NCBI RefSeq assembly: GCF_021165935.1
Contig: NZ_CP088953.1
Span: forward strand, 2,341,501-2,405,500
DNA from: Microbulbifer elongatus
GTDB lineage: Bacteria; Pseudomonadota; Gammaproteobacteria; Pseudomonadales; Cellvibrionaceae
Direction: 5' to 3'
Length of the DNA stretch: 64,000 nt
Each line of letters starts with the position of its first letter. Within the stretch, counting starts at the first letter, position 1. The notes under the pieces are model-generated. The model was given only the letters and a program-made list of their open reading frames with translations. It did not search any database and was not told the origin of the DNA. Position numbers and translations under genes: made by a program. Below are positions 1-7,845 of the stretch, one piece after another.

Positions 1-220
1 GCTTCGGCTGCTCCGCCGCCACAAACGCCTCCCAGTCCCGGTGGCGCACCACGCGGCTGTACTCCGCATAATCCAGCCCCGCGCGGCGCAGGCGCTTGTC
101 ATCCATCGCAAACCCCAGGGGCTCGATCAGGTGCAGCTCGGCTCCGGTATTGGCGCATAGACGGATGATATTGCCGGTGTTTGGGGCAATTTCTGGTTGG
201 TAGAGGACGATTTTGAACAT
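1..220 (-). CDS. trmL: tRNA (cytidine(34)-2'-O)-methyltransferase TrmL, 5' part only
   Basis: Only the first 73 codons are present; the gene runs off the left edge. The reverse strand opens with ATG at 220 and reads [17 protein letters not shown], followed by IIRLCANTG and [21 protein letters not shown]. These are the hallmark N-terminal motifs of the SPOUT-family enzyme TrmL, which 2'-O-methylates the wobble base of tRNA-Leu isoacceptors in the cytoplasm. The SAM-binding trefoil knot lies in the missing C-terminal half. The gene points the same way as the ACT-domain gene at 461-991, with a hairpin element between them. The family call is firm; completeness cannot be judged. Confidence 0.9.
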   Translation of the reverse strand, partial: MFKIVLYQPEIAPNTGNIIRLCANTGAELHLIEPLGFAMDDKRLRRAGLDYAEYSRVVRHRDWEAFVAAEQPK

Positions 221-275
221 GTATGCAAAGGGGTAGTAGTAGCTGCGGCTGAACTACAGGAAGTTAACGTGAAGG

Positions 276-386
276 TGTCGGGATCGGGTACTGCCTTGCG
301 AGACCTTCACCGCCATGGATGGCGGTGCAGAGCCCCCAGGGATGGGTTCACGGCGTGTCTCGCAAGGCAGTACCCGATACCGGCAC
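276..386. repeat. Modular hairpin element, copy A
   Basis: A 20-bp perfect inverted repeat (285-304 against 357-376) extends with two mismatches to about 276-304/357-386. It encloses a smaller perfect 9-bp hairpin (308-316/319-327) and a 19-nt tail, cagggatgggttcacggcg (337-355), which ends one base before the right arm. The element at 3729-3838 has the same architecture and a related tail but mostly different outer arms. It lies between two minus-strand genes, downstream of the ACT-domain gene. It resembles a dispersed intergenic repeat; its function is unknown. Confidence 0.75.
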
Positions 387-460
387 CGCCACGGAGCAGC
401 TTAAAAACCCTGGGGCTGGAGGTCTGAATTGGCCTGTTTCGCCCAACAATAAGGCGCGGA

Positions 461-991
461 TTATAACGCGGACGACGTCTCTTCGCAGTCTATCTCGACG
501 CCCAGCTCATCGGCGATCTCATCGAGCTCGTCGTGCAGGCCATCGATGCTCACATCCTCCGCCACACTGATCGTACACTCCGCAGAGAACAGCGGTTCAC
601 CACTCCATGGCGTGCTGCCATAACGGGTATCCAGCGTCTCCATATTGATCTTGCGCGCCGCCAGCGCCCGGGAAATCTCCTTCACAATCCCCGGCCGGTC
701 ACTGCCCACCAGCTTCAGCTGCAACGTCTGGCGCCCGTCCGCCGCCACCGCCAACGCATCCTCAATCTGCAGCTTGAAATCATCGCCCGCCAGATTCTGC
801 AGCGCCTCCCGCAAACGGGCACTGTCCTCCGCCGTCACACTCACCCGCAGGATTCCCGCAAACTTACCTGCAAAATGTGCCATGCGGCTGTCTTCCCAGT
901 TGCCACCGTTCTCCGCCACCGCAGAGGAGAGCATCTCCACCACACCGGGCTTATCATCGCTGATGATCGAAATCACGAGGTGCTGTTGCAT
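461..991 (-). CDS. GcvR-like ACT-domain protein
   Basis: A protein of 176 aa containing two ACT domains. The first begins at residue 2 (QHLVISIISDDKPGVVEML) and the second near residue 86 (LKLVGSDRPGIVKEISRAL). This layout and length match the glycine cleavage transcriptional repressor GcvR family, cytosolic regulators that sense amino acids and act through protein contact rather than direct DNA binding. The reading frame stays open upstream to 1078, but the ATG at 991 has an AGGAAGG ribosome site about 9 bases upstream and begins right at the ACT fold. No glycine cleavage genes are nearby, so the regulated target is unknown. Confidence 0.75.
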   Translation of the reverse strand: MQQHLVISIISDDKPGVVEMLSSAVAENGGNWEDSRMAHFAGKFAGILRVSVTAEDSARLREALQNLAGDDFKLQIEDALAVAADGRQTLQLKLVGSDRPGIVKEISRALAARKINMETLDTRYGSTPWSGEPLFSAECTISVAEDVSIDGLHDELDEIADELGVEIDCEETSSAL

Positions 992-1185
992 AGGGACATC
1001 CTTCCTGGCGCTAATTACAATTTGGTGAATTGTAGCCAGTGAGAGCCCCAGTGGGCAAAAAACGTGAATAGGCCTCAACTAGCCGAGAATGCCACTCAAT
1101 ACCCTTTACATGGCGTTAACCAGCGTGTTGAATCCCAGAGTGCAGAAAATAATTCCAACCACCTGAATCACTTGGGAGATTCTTG

Positions 1186-2001
1186 ATGAAACTGACCCAC
1201 TGGCTCGCCGGCATGGCCTGCGCCCTTACTGTGACCGGCATGGCGGGCGCCGCACAGGCCGACGCCATCAAAGACGCCGTCGCCAATGAAAAGCGCACCG
1301 AAAAGTACACCCAGCGCGATCAGTACCGCCACCCCGCAGAAACCCTCGAATTCTTCCAGATCAAGCCCGACATGACCGTGGTGGAAGTCTGGCCGGGCGG
1401 CGGCTGGTACACAGAAATCCTGTCCCCCTTAATGGCGGAAGACGGCAAACTGTACGCCGCGCACTTCCCCAAGGACTCCGACGTGGGTTATTTCAAGCGC
1501 TCTCGAGAGAGCTTTGAAAAGTGGCTCTCAGACGAGAAAGACACCCATGGCCATATCGTACTGACCGAGTTTGCACCGGGTAAAGAGAGCGAAATCGCCC
1601 CTGCCGGCAGCGCCGACGCGGTGCTCACCTTCCGCAACGTGCACAACTGGATGCGCGGCGACAACGAAGCCGCCGCGTTCAAATCTTTCTACAAGGCGCT
1701 GAAGCCCGGCGGTGTTCTGGGCGTGGTGGAGCACCGGGCCAAGCCGGGCACCGACCGCGATGCCATGAAAACCAGTGGCTATATGACTCAGGACTATGTG
1801 GTTGAGCTGGCCACCAAAGCCGGTTTCGTACTCGAAGAAGCCAGCGAAGTGAACGCCAACCCCAAAGACACCGCGGTTCACCCGAAAGGCGTCTGGACCT
1901 TGCCGCCGTCTCTGGCACTGGGTGAGGAAGACAAGGAAAAGTACCAGGCCATCGGCGAAAGCGATCGCATGACCCTGCGGTTCCGCAAACCCAAGTCATA
2001 G
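1186..2001 (+). CDS. Exported predicted methyltransferase (COG4798-like)
   Basis: A protein of 271 aa. Residues 1-25 form a signal peptide (KLTHWLAGMACALTV, then cleavage near AAQADA). The mature part carries a Rossmann methyltransferase-like core: VVEVWPGGGWYTEILSPL replaces the usual SAM-binding glycine motif, and later FRNVHNWM and LKPGGVLGVVEHRA resemble motifs IV and V. Such proteins are annotated as predicted periplasmic methyltransferases; a real SAM-dependent activity outside the cytoplasm is doubtful and unproven. A TTG at 1183 precedes the ATG at 1186; the ATG is chosen because GGGAG sits 7 bases upstream. A strong hairpin terminator follows at 2054, so the gene appears monocistronic. 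Confidence 0.7.
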   Translation: MKLTHWLAGMACALTVTGMAGAAQADAIKDAVANEKRTEKYTQRDQYRHPAETLEFFQIKPDMTVVEVWPGGGWYTEILSPLMAEDGKLYAAHFPKDSDVGYFKRSRESFEKWLSDEKDTHGHIVLTEFAPGKESEIAPAGSADAVLTFRNVHNWMRGDNEAAAFKSFYKALKPGGVLGVVEHRAKPGTDRDAMKTSGYMTQDYVVELATKAGFVLEEASEVNANPKDTAVHPKGVWTLPPSLALGEEDKEKYQAIGESDRMTLRFRKPKS

Positions 2002-2053
2002 AAAAAGCTCCTGTTTCGGTAGCCTGATTGGTTCCCGATTCAGGCGTTGCGAT

Positions 2054-2090
2054 AAAATGCCTCGAGCCCGAACGCTCGGGGCATTTTTTT
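2054..2090 (+). terminator. Rho-independent terminator after the exported methyltransferase
   Basis: A 14-bp stem (2054-2067 with 2074-2087, one G-T pair) is followed by a run of seven T. It lies 52 bases after the stop codon at 2001. Confidence 0.85.
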
Positions 2091-2138
2091 GTTGTCGAGC
2101 CGTCCGACAATCTCCATGTATTTTATGAACCGTAAACC

Positions 2139-2369
2139 ATGATCATCCCCTACAAACAACTGGATCCGGACACCCTGCAGAATCTGCTGGAAGAATACGC
2201 CACCCGCGATGGGACCGATTACGGCGAGCGGGAAGTGAGCCTCGCCCACAAGGTCGCCAGCCTGCGCCGCCAGCTGGACGACAAAACCGTAGTGATCTGG
2301 TTTGAACCAGGGGAAGAGTCCATCAACCTGGTACTCGCGGAAGACATCCCCAAAGAGGGGGGGGACTGA
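2139..2369 (+). CDS. yheU: YheU family protein (UPF0270)
   Basis: A small cytosolic protein of 76 aa, the usual size of the YheU family. The N-terminus MIIPYKQLDPDTLQNLLEEY and the motif ATRDGTDYGEREVSL are the family signature. Its biochemical role is not established. The stop overlaps the ATG of the next gene by one base (TGATG), so the pair is probably translationally coupled; yheU often neighbours an alpha/beta hydrolase in gammaproteobacteria. The family call is confident; no function is proposed. Confidence 0.85.
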   Translation: MIIPYKQLDPDTLQNLLEEYATRDGTDYGEREVSLAHKVASLRRQLDDKTVVIWFEPGEESINLVLAEDIPKEGGD

Positions 2370-3025
2370 TGGCGCCCCCTACCAACTGGCTGATTGACCG
2401 GCCCGAAAGTGCCCCCATCGCCTGGTTCCTGTTCGCCCACGGCGCCGGCGCGCCCATGGACAGCGACTTTATGCGGGCGATGGCTGAGTTGCTGGTGGAG
2501 CAGGGGCTGGGGGTGATTCGCTTCGAGTTTCCTTACATGGCCGAGCGCCGGCAAACCGGCAAGCGGCGCCCCCCAAACAAAATGGACGTACTTCTGACTT
2601 CGTTTCAGGCGCAGATTGACCGGGCTGAAACGGAGTTCCCCGGGGTTCCCCTGTATATCGGTGGCAAATCCATGGGTGGGCGCGTGGCGAGTTTGCTGGT
2701 ACAGGAGAACGCGGATGGGGGAAGGGTGGCCGGTGCCGTTTGCCTGGGTTACCCCTTCCACCCACCGGGCAAACCGGAAAAGTTGCGCACCGGACACCTG
2801 GCCCCCATGACCTGCCCGACCCTGATTATCCAGGGTACCCGGGACAAGCTCGGGAGCCGGGAAGAAGTGGCCGAATACCCGTTGGGATCAGGTATTCAGT
2901 TGTACTGGCTGGAAGACGGAGACCACGACTTCAAACCACGCAAAGTCAGTGGCTTTACCCAGCAACAACACTGGCAGACGGCTGCTGCCCAGGTGCACCG
3001 CTGGCTGCATCCTCAAGGATCGTAA
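2369..3025 (+). CDS. Alpha/beta hydrolase, KANL3/Tex30-like
   Basis: A protein of 218 aa with an alpha/beta-hydrolase fold. WFLFAHGAGAPMDS near residue 17 is the oxyanion-hole strand, GGKSMGGRVASLL near residue 92 is the nucleophile elbow with Ser in GKSMGG, and EDGDHDFKP near residue 188 supplies the catalytic His. This is the pattern of the small Tex30/KANL3-type hydrolases. The substrate is unknown. The gene starts inside the yheU stop codon. Its last 71 bases overlap the 3' end of the convergent gene at 2955-3287. Confidence 0.75.
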   Translation: MAPPTNWLIDRPESAPIAWFLFAHGAGAPMDSDFMRAMAELLVEQGLGVIRFEFPYMAERRQTGKRRPPNKMDVLLTSFQAQIDRAETEFPGVPLYIGGKSMGGRVASLLVQENADGGRVAGAVCLGYPFHPPGKPEKLRTGHLAPMTCPTLIIQGTRDKLGSREEVAEYPLGSGIQLYWLEDGDHDFKPRKVSGFTQQQHWQTAAAQVHRWLHPQGS

Positions 3026-3287
3026 TACGCTCCTCCTGGGCCAGCATCGGGGAAAGTTGCGCCATCTGGTCTCGCCGCTCCTCGCTGTCGTACCACTGCT
3101 GCCAGTGCAGCACCGACTTCCAGCGGGAGAAGGTAAAGCGGCGCAGCGGGTTATCCAGCTCGGTGTAGGTGTGCCCGTCCACAAATCCCGTGGTCTGGTA
3201 GGCGTTGGTCAGCAGCTTACGGGCCGCGTCTTCGTAGGTGGTTTCCAGGTCTTCGGCGATTTCTCGCTCAATCAATACGTAAATCAT
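2955..3287 (-). CDS. Antibiotic biosynthesis monooxygenase (ABM)-domain protein
   Basis: A protein of 110 aa beginning MIYVLIEREIAEDLETTYED, with a conserved aromatic stretch FTFSRWKSVLHWQQWYDSEER near residue 52. This is the dimeric alpha+beta barrel pattern of ABM/quinol-monooxygenase-like proteins. Members range from true monooxygenases to heme-binding or purely structural proteins, so no reaction is proposed. The last 24 codons (rich in Gly, Ala, Ser) overlap antisense with the hydrolase gene ending at 3025 and look poorly conserved, which may mean the overlap arose by loss of an earlier stop codon. Confidence 0.65.
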   Translation of the reverse strand: MIYVLIEREIAEDLETTYEDAARKLLTNAYQTTGFVDGHTYTELDNPLRRFTFSRWKSVLHWQQWYDSEERRDQMAQLSPMLAQEERITILEDAASGAPGQQPSASVVAG

Positions 3288-3475
3288 CTCGCGTTTGAAT
3301 CCTGCTCGCTCTGGATTGGTGGCCTCGCTGTACGCAGTTTAGCCTTGGGTGCCCGTGGTCGCTGCTAATATCCGAAGCTGCTCACCAAAACCCGCGCACC
3401 GAGACAGCCAAGACGAAACCAGCGAGTCTTACCATACCAGATGACGCGCCCGTGCAAATCCCCGACAATAGGCCT

Positions 3476-3706
3476 ATGAAGTCACACCACACCCTCGATG
3501 CCCGCGGCCTGCTATGCCCGGAACCCGTCATGATGCTCCACACCGCCGTGCGCAAGGTCGCCGCCGGCGAAGTGTTGCAGATGTTCGCCACTGATCCCTC
3601 CACCCAACGGGATGTGCCCAAGTTCTGCCAGTTTCTTGGCTATGAGCTGGTGAAGCACGCGGAAGAGAATGATGAGTTTGTTTATTGGATCAAGAAGGCT
3701 GATTGA
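3476..3706 (+). CDS. tusA: Sulfur carrier protein TusA
   Basis: A protein of 76 aa from the ATG at 3476; an in-frame GTG at 3452 would add eight residues and neither start has a clear ribosome site. HTLDARGLLCPEPVMMLHTAVRK contains the invariant Cys-Pro whose cysteine carries the persulfide. TDPSTQRDVPKFCQFLGYEL matches the second half of the family. TusA takes sulfur from the desulfurase IscS and passes it to the TusBCD relay for 2-thiouridine in tRNA, and to other sulfur pathways. No other tus genes are here. A hairpin element and a terminator follow. Confidence 0.9.
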   Translation: MKSHHTLDARGLLCPEPVMMLHTAVRKVAAGEVLQMFATDPSTQRDVPKFCQFLGYELVKHAEENDEFVYWIKKAD

Positions 3707-3728
3707 AACGAAAAAGTCAGATGCGAAG

Positions 3729-3838
3729 GTCGAGCGCTGGGTACGTCTTTTCGAAAGCGTCGGCGACAGGGACGTCGCCGACGCAGCGTACAGGGAAGTA
3801 TTCATAGCGGTTTCGAAAAGACGTACCCAGTGATCGGC
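3729..3838. repeat. Modular hairpin element, copy B
   Basis: A perfect 20-bp outer inverted repeat (3737-3756 with 3811-3830) extends imperfectly to 3729/3838. It encloses a perfect 11-bp inner hairpin (3757-3767/3774-3784) and the 19-nt tail cagggaagtattcatagcg (3791-3809), which ends one base before the right arm. The tail matches that of the element at 276-386 at 14 of 19 positions in the same relative place. It follows tusA directly. Confidence 0.75.
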
Positions 3839-3860
3839 CGCCACGACAGTCTTCAAATGT

Positions 3861-3892
3861 AACAAGGGCGACCACTGGTCGCCCTTGTTTTA
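3861..3892. terminator. Probable bidirectional terminator between tusA and the convergent gene
   Basis: A perfect 14-bp inverted repeat (3861-3874 with 3876-3889) ends in TTTT on the plus strand and starts with AA on the left. It lies between tusA and the minus-strand gene ending at 3914. Confidence 0.7.
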
Positions 3893-3913
3893 CGTGTTTG
3901 TGAGGGAAGTAAG

Positions 3914-4600
3914 TTAGGGCGAAGTGACAAGCGCCGCGATCGCTGCCAGGGCCTCTGGGTCCTCGGATTTGATCTTGTTGGCGATGTGGTGTTGGAAGAA
4001 GTAACGGAAACACTCCGACTCCTGAGCCGGGTACAGACAATTGTCCCCCGGGAGAACCGGTGTCGTCTCCACACTGTTGTGATCAATCAGCATGCCGTGG
4101 ATCTCTCCGCTGGCAAACAGACGCCAGCTCACGACTTCTGTAAGGGTCAGGTTCTCCTTGTCCACATCCATGAACACCGCATGGGTGCCAATGGTATCCG
4201 GGATCTCCTGAACCACTTCATCTGCCTGATTGCTTTCGTACTCGAAGTATTCCGCCGCAGTCTCCAGCTCGACGATTTTATGGATGGGAGGCTCGTGGAA
4301 AATTTCCTCGATGCCAGAGTCGTAATAGCCTTCAAACCGTCCATCCAGGGGGTCTTGAATATCCGGGCAGGCCACGATGGAGTTCAACCAGGGAACCAAC
4401 CCGACAATCTCGCCATTGGCACGCAGGCCCCAGCAAAGAATTTTCAGGCTGTAGAGATCATTTCCACTGGAATTGTTGGAGTAGAGCATTTCCAAGCCAT
4501 CCAGCTCCGGAGACAGACGGATAAACCGCAGATTCTCTGAAGTTTCGATAGGCTTGCCGGTGAAGAGGTCAACCACGTTGTTCGTACTGTGGTCGGTCAT
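3914..4600 (-). CDS. Hypothetical protein with an internal duplication
   Basis: An acidic, soluble protein of 228 aa with no signal peptide or membrane segment; I do not recognise the family. Two segments look like repeats of one fold: LKILCWGLRANGEIVGLVPW near residue 48 and LTEVVSWRLFASGEIHGMLID near residue 150, both followed by a region rich in Asp and Pro that ends in a short aromatic or Cys-containing stretch. The start ATG at 4600 has an AGGAGG-type site just upstream (complement of cctcct at 4608-4613). Codon use looks like the neighbours, so it seems a native gene. Convergent with tusA. Confidence 0.6.
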   Translation of the reverse strand: MTDHSTNNVVDLFTGKPIETSENLRFIRLSPELDGLEMLYSNNSSGNDLYSLKILCWGLRANGEIVGLVPWLNSIVACPDIQDPLDGRFEGYYDSGIEEIFHEPPIHKIVELETAAEYFEYESNQADEVVQEIPDTIGTHAVFMDVDKENLTLTEVVSWRLFASGEIHGMLIDHNSVETTPVLPGDNCLYPAQESECFRYFFQHHIANKIKSEDPEALAAIAALVTSP

Positions 4601-5205
4601 AGAGCACCTCCTTGCAGGGCCGGTAGTAGGGCGGAAGGTCTTGTACTACTTATTTTGAGGGCCCTGAAATCTATTGCGCGTGCACCGGATGGCACCCGCT
4701 CGATAGAATTTCAGCTCCCTAAAGCTTAGAAGCAACCGGCGTAGGGATACTGTGCGAAGACCTGCCGGCCATCGCCGAATCCAGACTCCGGGAGCAACTG
4801 TTTTGCCTCCCTGGGAAGCCGGTACCGCAACCGAAAACGACTACCCAGCGCGCTCGCGAGGGATGGCATTGAGCAGCAGCAGGTTTCCGGTATCCCTATA
4901 TTCAAAGGTATATTCTGATCCGCAGAAATACAACCAGCGGATTGGGGTTCTTTGCCTCTAAATGCCTCCTTTTTGGTTGAATTCGCAGGGGGTGGTCGCG
5001 GACTCCGTATCCGGCTCCACCGCGGAGTCGCCGGCGGTCCTCAACGCGGCCGGTCTTGATCCCCCCGCAGGCGCTGATATAGTCCGCGCCAAGCGGGCGC
5101 TCGGCCCAATATTCATCCCGACAGCGGTCATGCGCTTTGCCAGATACAGTCTTGAAACAGCAACTTCCGTACCATTCTGACCACGCTGTGGACCAAGAGA
5201 TCCCG
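4601..5205. other. Intergenic region without a recognisable gene
   Basis: About 600 bases between divergent genes. Short open frames on both strands have no family features. AT-rich tracts near 4890-4925 could hold the promoter of the epmC operon, but no clear -35/-10 pair stands out. Confidence 0.5.
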
Positions 5206-5757
5206 ATGCGGGAATCGTCAGTGACTGAACGGATAGTCACAGTCTTTAATGACTGTTTTGCGGCGCCGGAGACCTTGAATACCTGCCTGGTCGGCGGGCA
5301 CGCGGAACCCTACTATCGCCCGGCCAGCACACCGGGTGAGCGCCACCGGGTCGAATTTTCTTACGATTACCCCGCCAGTGCTCTGCACGAGGCCGCGCAC
5401 TGGTGTGTAGCCGGCGAAGAACGCCGCCAACTGCCCGATTATGGCTACTGGTACGCGCCGGATGGTCGCAGTGCAGCGCAACAGGCCGAGTTCGAGCGGG
5501 TAGAGGTGCAGCCCCAGGCGCTTGAGTGGATGTTTGCCAGAGCCTGCGGCCTGGACTTTCGGGTCAGCGCCGACAACCTGGATGCCGGCCTCGGTCCCAG
5601 CGAATCCTTCAAGCGCGCCATCTGGCAACAGGTGCAACGCAATTGTCACCAAGGGGTAAATTTGCGCGCGCGGCAATTGGCCCAGGCTCTGGCGGCCGAG
5701 TTCCGGCAACCGGATCCGATGCGGGCGGAGTGCTATCGCCTGGAGGATCTCCGGTGA
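5206..5757 (+). CDS. epmC: Elongation factor P hydroxylase EpmC
   Basis: A protein of 183 aa from the ATG at 5206, matching the E. coli length of about 182. The family motifs are clear: ALHEAAHWCVAGEERRQLPDYGYWY (metal-binding His region) near residue 65, then PDGRSAAQQ, FERVEVQPQALEWMFARACG and VSADNLDAG. EpmC hydroxylates the beta-lysylated lysine of elongation factor P, the last step of the EpmA/EpmB/EpmC pathway. The frame remains open to 5137, but that part lacks similarity. The stop overlaps the GTG start of xni (GTGA). First gene of a tightly packed chain that runs to 9984. Confidence 0.9.
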   Translation: MRESSVTERIVTVFNDCFAAPETLNTCLVGGHAEPYYRPASTPGERHRVEFSYDYPASALHEAAHWCVAGEERRQLPDYGYWYAPDGRSAAQQAEFERVEVQPQALEWMFARACGLDFRVSADNLDAGLGPSESFKRAIWQQVQRNCHQGVNLRARQLAQALAAEFRQPDPMRAECYRLEDLR

Positions 5758-6683
5758 AGCCGATTTTCCTGGTCGATGCCTCGGTCTATATCTTCCGCTA
5801 CTACTTTGCCCTGCCGCCCAACTGGGAAAGCCGCTCGGGTTATTCCACCGAAGCGGTGTACGGATTCACCAACTTTCTGCTCGACCTGCTGGCCCGCCGG
5901 CCGGGTGGCATCGCCTGCGCGTTTGATGAGTCATTGGGCAGCTGCTTTCGCAACGATATCTACCCGGACTACAAGTGCAGTCGGGCGTTGCCCGATGAAG
6001 CGCTGGCCTTTCAGCTCGCCGCCTGTCGCGAGATGGCCGAGGCGCTGGGTATCGCCAGTTTCGCCAGTGAGCGCTTTGAAGCCGATGATATTCTGGCCAC
6101 TCTGACCCGGATCTGTGCCGAGCAGGGGACGGCCCCCGTGATTGTTACCCGCGACAAGGATCTCGGCCAGTTGCTGGACCGCGGAGCGGCCAGCCTGTGG
6201 GACGTTGCTGCGGATCATTTTATCGGCCAGCAGGAAATACAGGACAAGTTCGGCGTGCGCCCGTCGCAGATTGCCGATTATCTCGCATTGGTCGGTGACA
6301 CGATTGACGATATTCCCGGGGTGCCCGGTATCGGGGCCAAGACCGCAGCGACCTTGCTGGGTGCCTTTGACTCGGTTGGGCATATGCTGGCCAATCCAGA
6401 AAAAATAGTGACCCTCAAACTGCGCGGCGCGTCCCGGGTGGCAGAGAAGATTCAGGCATATCGCGAGCAGATCACCACGTCACTGGCGTTGGCACAGCTG
6501 GCGTACGATGTCCCTCTGAAAATAACCGCGTCGGAGTTAACCGGCGGGCAGGTTGCTCCGGATCTCGCCGTCGCCCTGGCGGAGGAGTTTGGTATAGCCG
6601 GGCTGACCAACAAAATCACCCGTACGCTGCTGCCCGAATGCACCGTGAACGGTGCCGCGGCGATCGATAATCATCATCAGTAA
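5754..6683 (+). CDS. xni: Flap endonuclease Xni (ExoIX-like)
   Basis: Starts at GTG 5754 with TGGAGGA six bases upstream, inside the epmC stop. The 309-aa product has the PIN-like 5'-nuclease fold: FLVDASVYIFRYYFALP at the start, AFDESLGSCFRNDIYPDYK near residue 60, metal ligands in FEADDILATL near 107 and TRDKDLGQLL near 132, and the helix-hairpin-helix GVPGIGAKTAATLL near 190. It is the exonuclease-domain-only relative of DNA polymerase I that cuts flaps. At 309 residues it is longer than E. coli Xni (251), with much of the excess in a tail after LKLRGASRVAEKI. Translationally coupled to epmC. Confidence 0.9.
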   Translation: MKPIFLVDASVYIFRYYFALPPNWESRSGYSTEAVYGFTNFLLDLLARRPGGIACAFDESLGSCFRNDIYPDYKCSRALPDEALAFQLAACREMAEALGIASFASERFEADDILATLTRICAEQGTAPVIVTRDKDLGQLLDRGAASLWDVAADHFIGQQEIQDKFGVRPSQIADYLALVGDTIDDIPGVPGIGAKTAATLLGAFDSVGHMLANPEKIVTLKLRGASRVAEKIQAYREQITTSLALAQLAYDVPLKITASELTGGQVAPDLAVALAEEFGIAGLTNKITRTLLPECTVNGAAAIDNHHQ

Positions 6684-6702
6684 TAGGAATTGCGTGCAGC
6701 AG

Positions 6703-7845
6703 ATGACGACTTCTCAAGTAGCACCATCTCTGAATATTGTTGCCGACGAGAATATTCCCGGTCTGGATCAGTGGTTCGGCGACCTGGGCAATATCACCCG
6801 GGTTCCCGGCCGTACCCTCACCCGGGAGCAGCTGATGAATGCGGATGTTTTACTGGTGCGCTCTGTCACTGAGGTGAACGAAGCGCTGGTTGCGCGCACA
6901 CCGGTGCGATTCGTGGGCAGTTGTACCATTGGCACCGACCACCTGGACACGGACTGGCTGGAGTCCCAGGGCATTGCCTGGAGCGCGGCGCCCGGTTGCA
7001 ACGCCAACTCCGTGGTTGAGTACGTGTTCTGCACTCTGGCGGCACTGGATATCGATTGGCGGGGCCGCAGCTTCGGTATTGTCGGTTGCGGCAACGTGGG
7101 TGGCTCGCTGCAGCGCAAACTGCGGGCGCTGGGCATCGATTGCAAGATTTACGACCCCTGGAAAACCGACAACCCGGACAGCGCAAGCCTGGAGGCGGTT
7201 CTGGCGCAGGATGTGATCTGTCAGCATGCGCCGCTGGTAAAAGTCGGCCCGCACCCCAGCCTGCATATGCTCGACGCCACCGCGCTGGAGCGAATCTGCC
7301 CCGGCGCTGTACTGATCAGTGCAGGTCGTGGTGCCGTTATCGACAACCGGGCTTTGCTGGCACTGCGCAAGCGGGAGCCGCGTTTTACCACGGTCCTGGA
7401 CGTGTGGGAGAACGAGCCGGATATCGACCTGAATTTATTGCAGGCAGTGGATCTGGGAAGCCCCCATATCGCCGGTTACAGCCACGACGGCAAGCTGACC
7501 GGTACGCGCATGGTACGCGAGGCGCTGGAGCGAGCGCTGGAATTACCCGCGGCAGAGCCTGCGGATGCTTCGCAAGCGCCGCAGGCCCCCCTGTCCACGG
7601 AGCTGTCGGGTTTTGCAGCCATCCGTGATTTGCTGCTTGCCATGTACAACCCGCGGGAAGACGATGCCCGCCTGCGCGCTGCGGCCAGTGAGGCAGAAAA
7701 TGATGGGGTACCCATGAAGGTCGCCTTTGATCGTCTGCGCAAGCAGTACCCGAAGCGCCTGGAATTCTCCCATTACCAGCTGGCGCAAGCGCCCAACCTC
7801 GACGACGCCACCCGACAACAACTGGCAATCCTGGGGCTCAAGTGA
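6703..7845 (+). CDS. pdxB: 4-phosphoerythronate dehydrogenase PdxB
   Basis: A protein of 380 aa, close to E. coli PdxB (378). The N-terminus NIVADENIPGLDQWFGDLG is diagnostic. It has VGSCTIGTDHLDTDWLES, the NAD-binding GIVGCGNVGGSLQRKLRALG near residue 130, and the D-2-hydroxyacid dehydrogenase catalytic set with SAGRGAVIDNRAL (Arg), DVWENEP (Glu) and SPHIAGYSHDGK (His). The C-terminal dimerisation domain typical of PdxB follows. It oxidises 4-phospho-D-erythronate in pyridoxal phosphate synthesis. ATG 6703 is used because the upstream frame overlaps xni and lacks similarity. Its TGA overlaps the GTG of the next gene. Confidence 0.95.
   Translation: MTTSQVAPSLNIVADENIPGLDQWFGDLGNITRVPGRTLTREQLMNADVLLVRSVTEVNEALVARTPVRFVGSCTIGTDHLDTDWLESQGIAWSAAPGCNANSVVEYVFCTLAALDIDWRGRSFGIVGCGNVGGSLQRKLRALGIDCKIYDPWKTDNPDSASLEAVLAQDVICQHAPLVKVGPHPSLHMLDATALERICPGAVLISAGRGAVIDNRALLALRKREPRFTTVLDVWENEPDIDLNLLQAVDLGSPHIAGYSHDGKLTGTRMVREALERALELPAAEPADASQAPQAPLSTELSGFAAIRDLLLAMYNPREDDARLRAAASEAENDGVPMKVAFDRLRKQYPKRLEFSHYQLAQAPNLDDATRQQLAILGLK

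Noticed and set aside
4752..5240. Small frames on both strands upstream of epmC
   Set aside because: No ribosome sites, no conserved motifs, and Arg/Pro-rich composition expected from non-coding GC-rich DNA.
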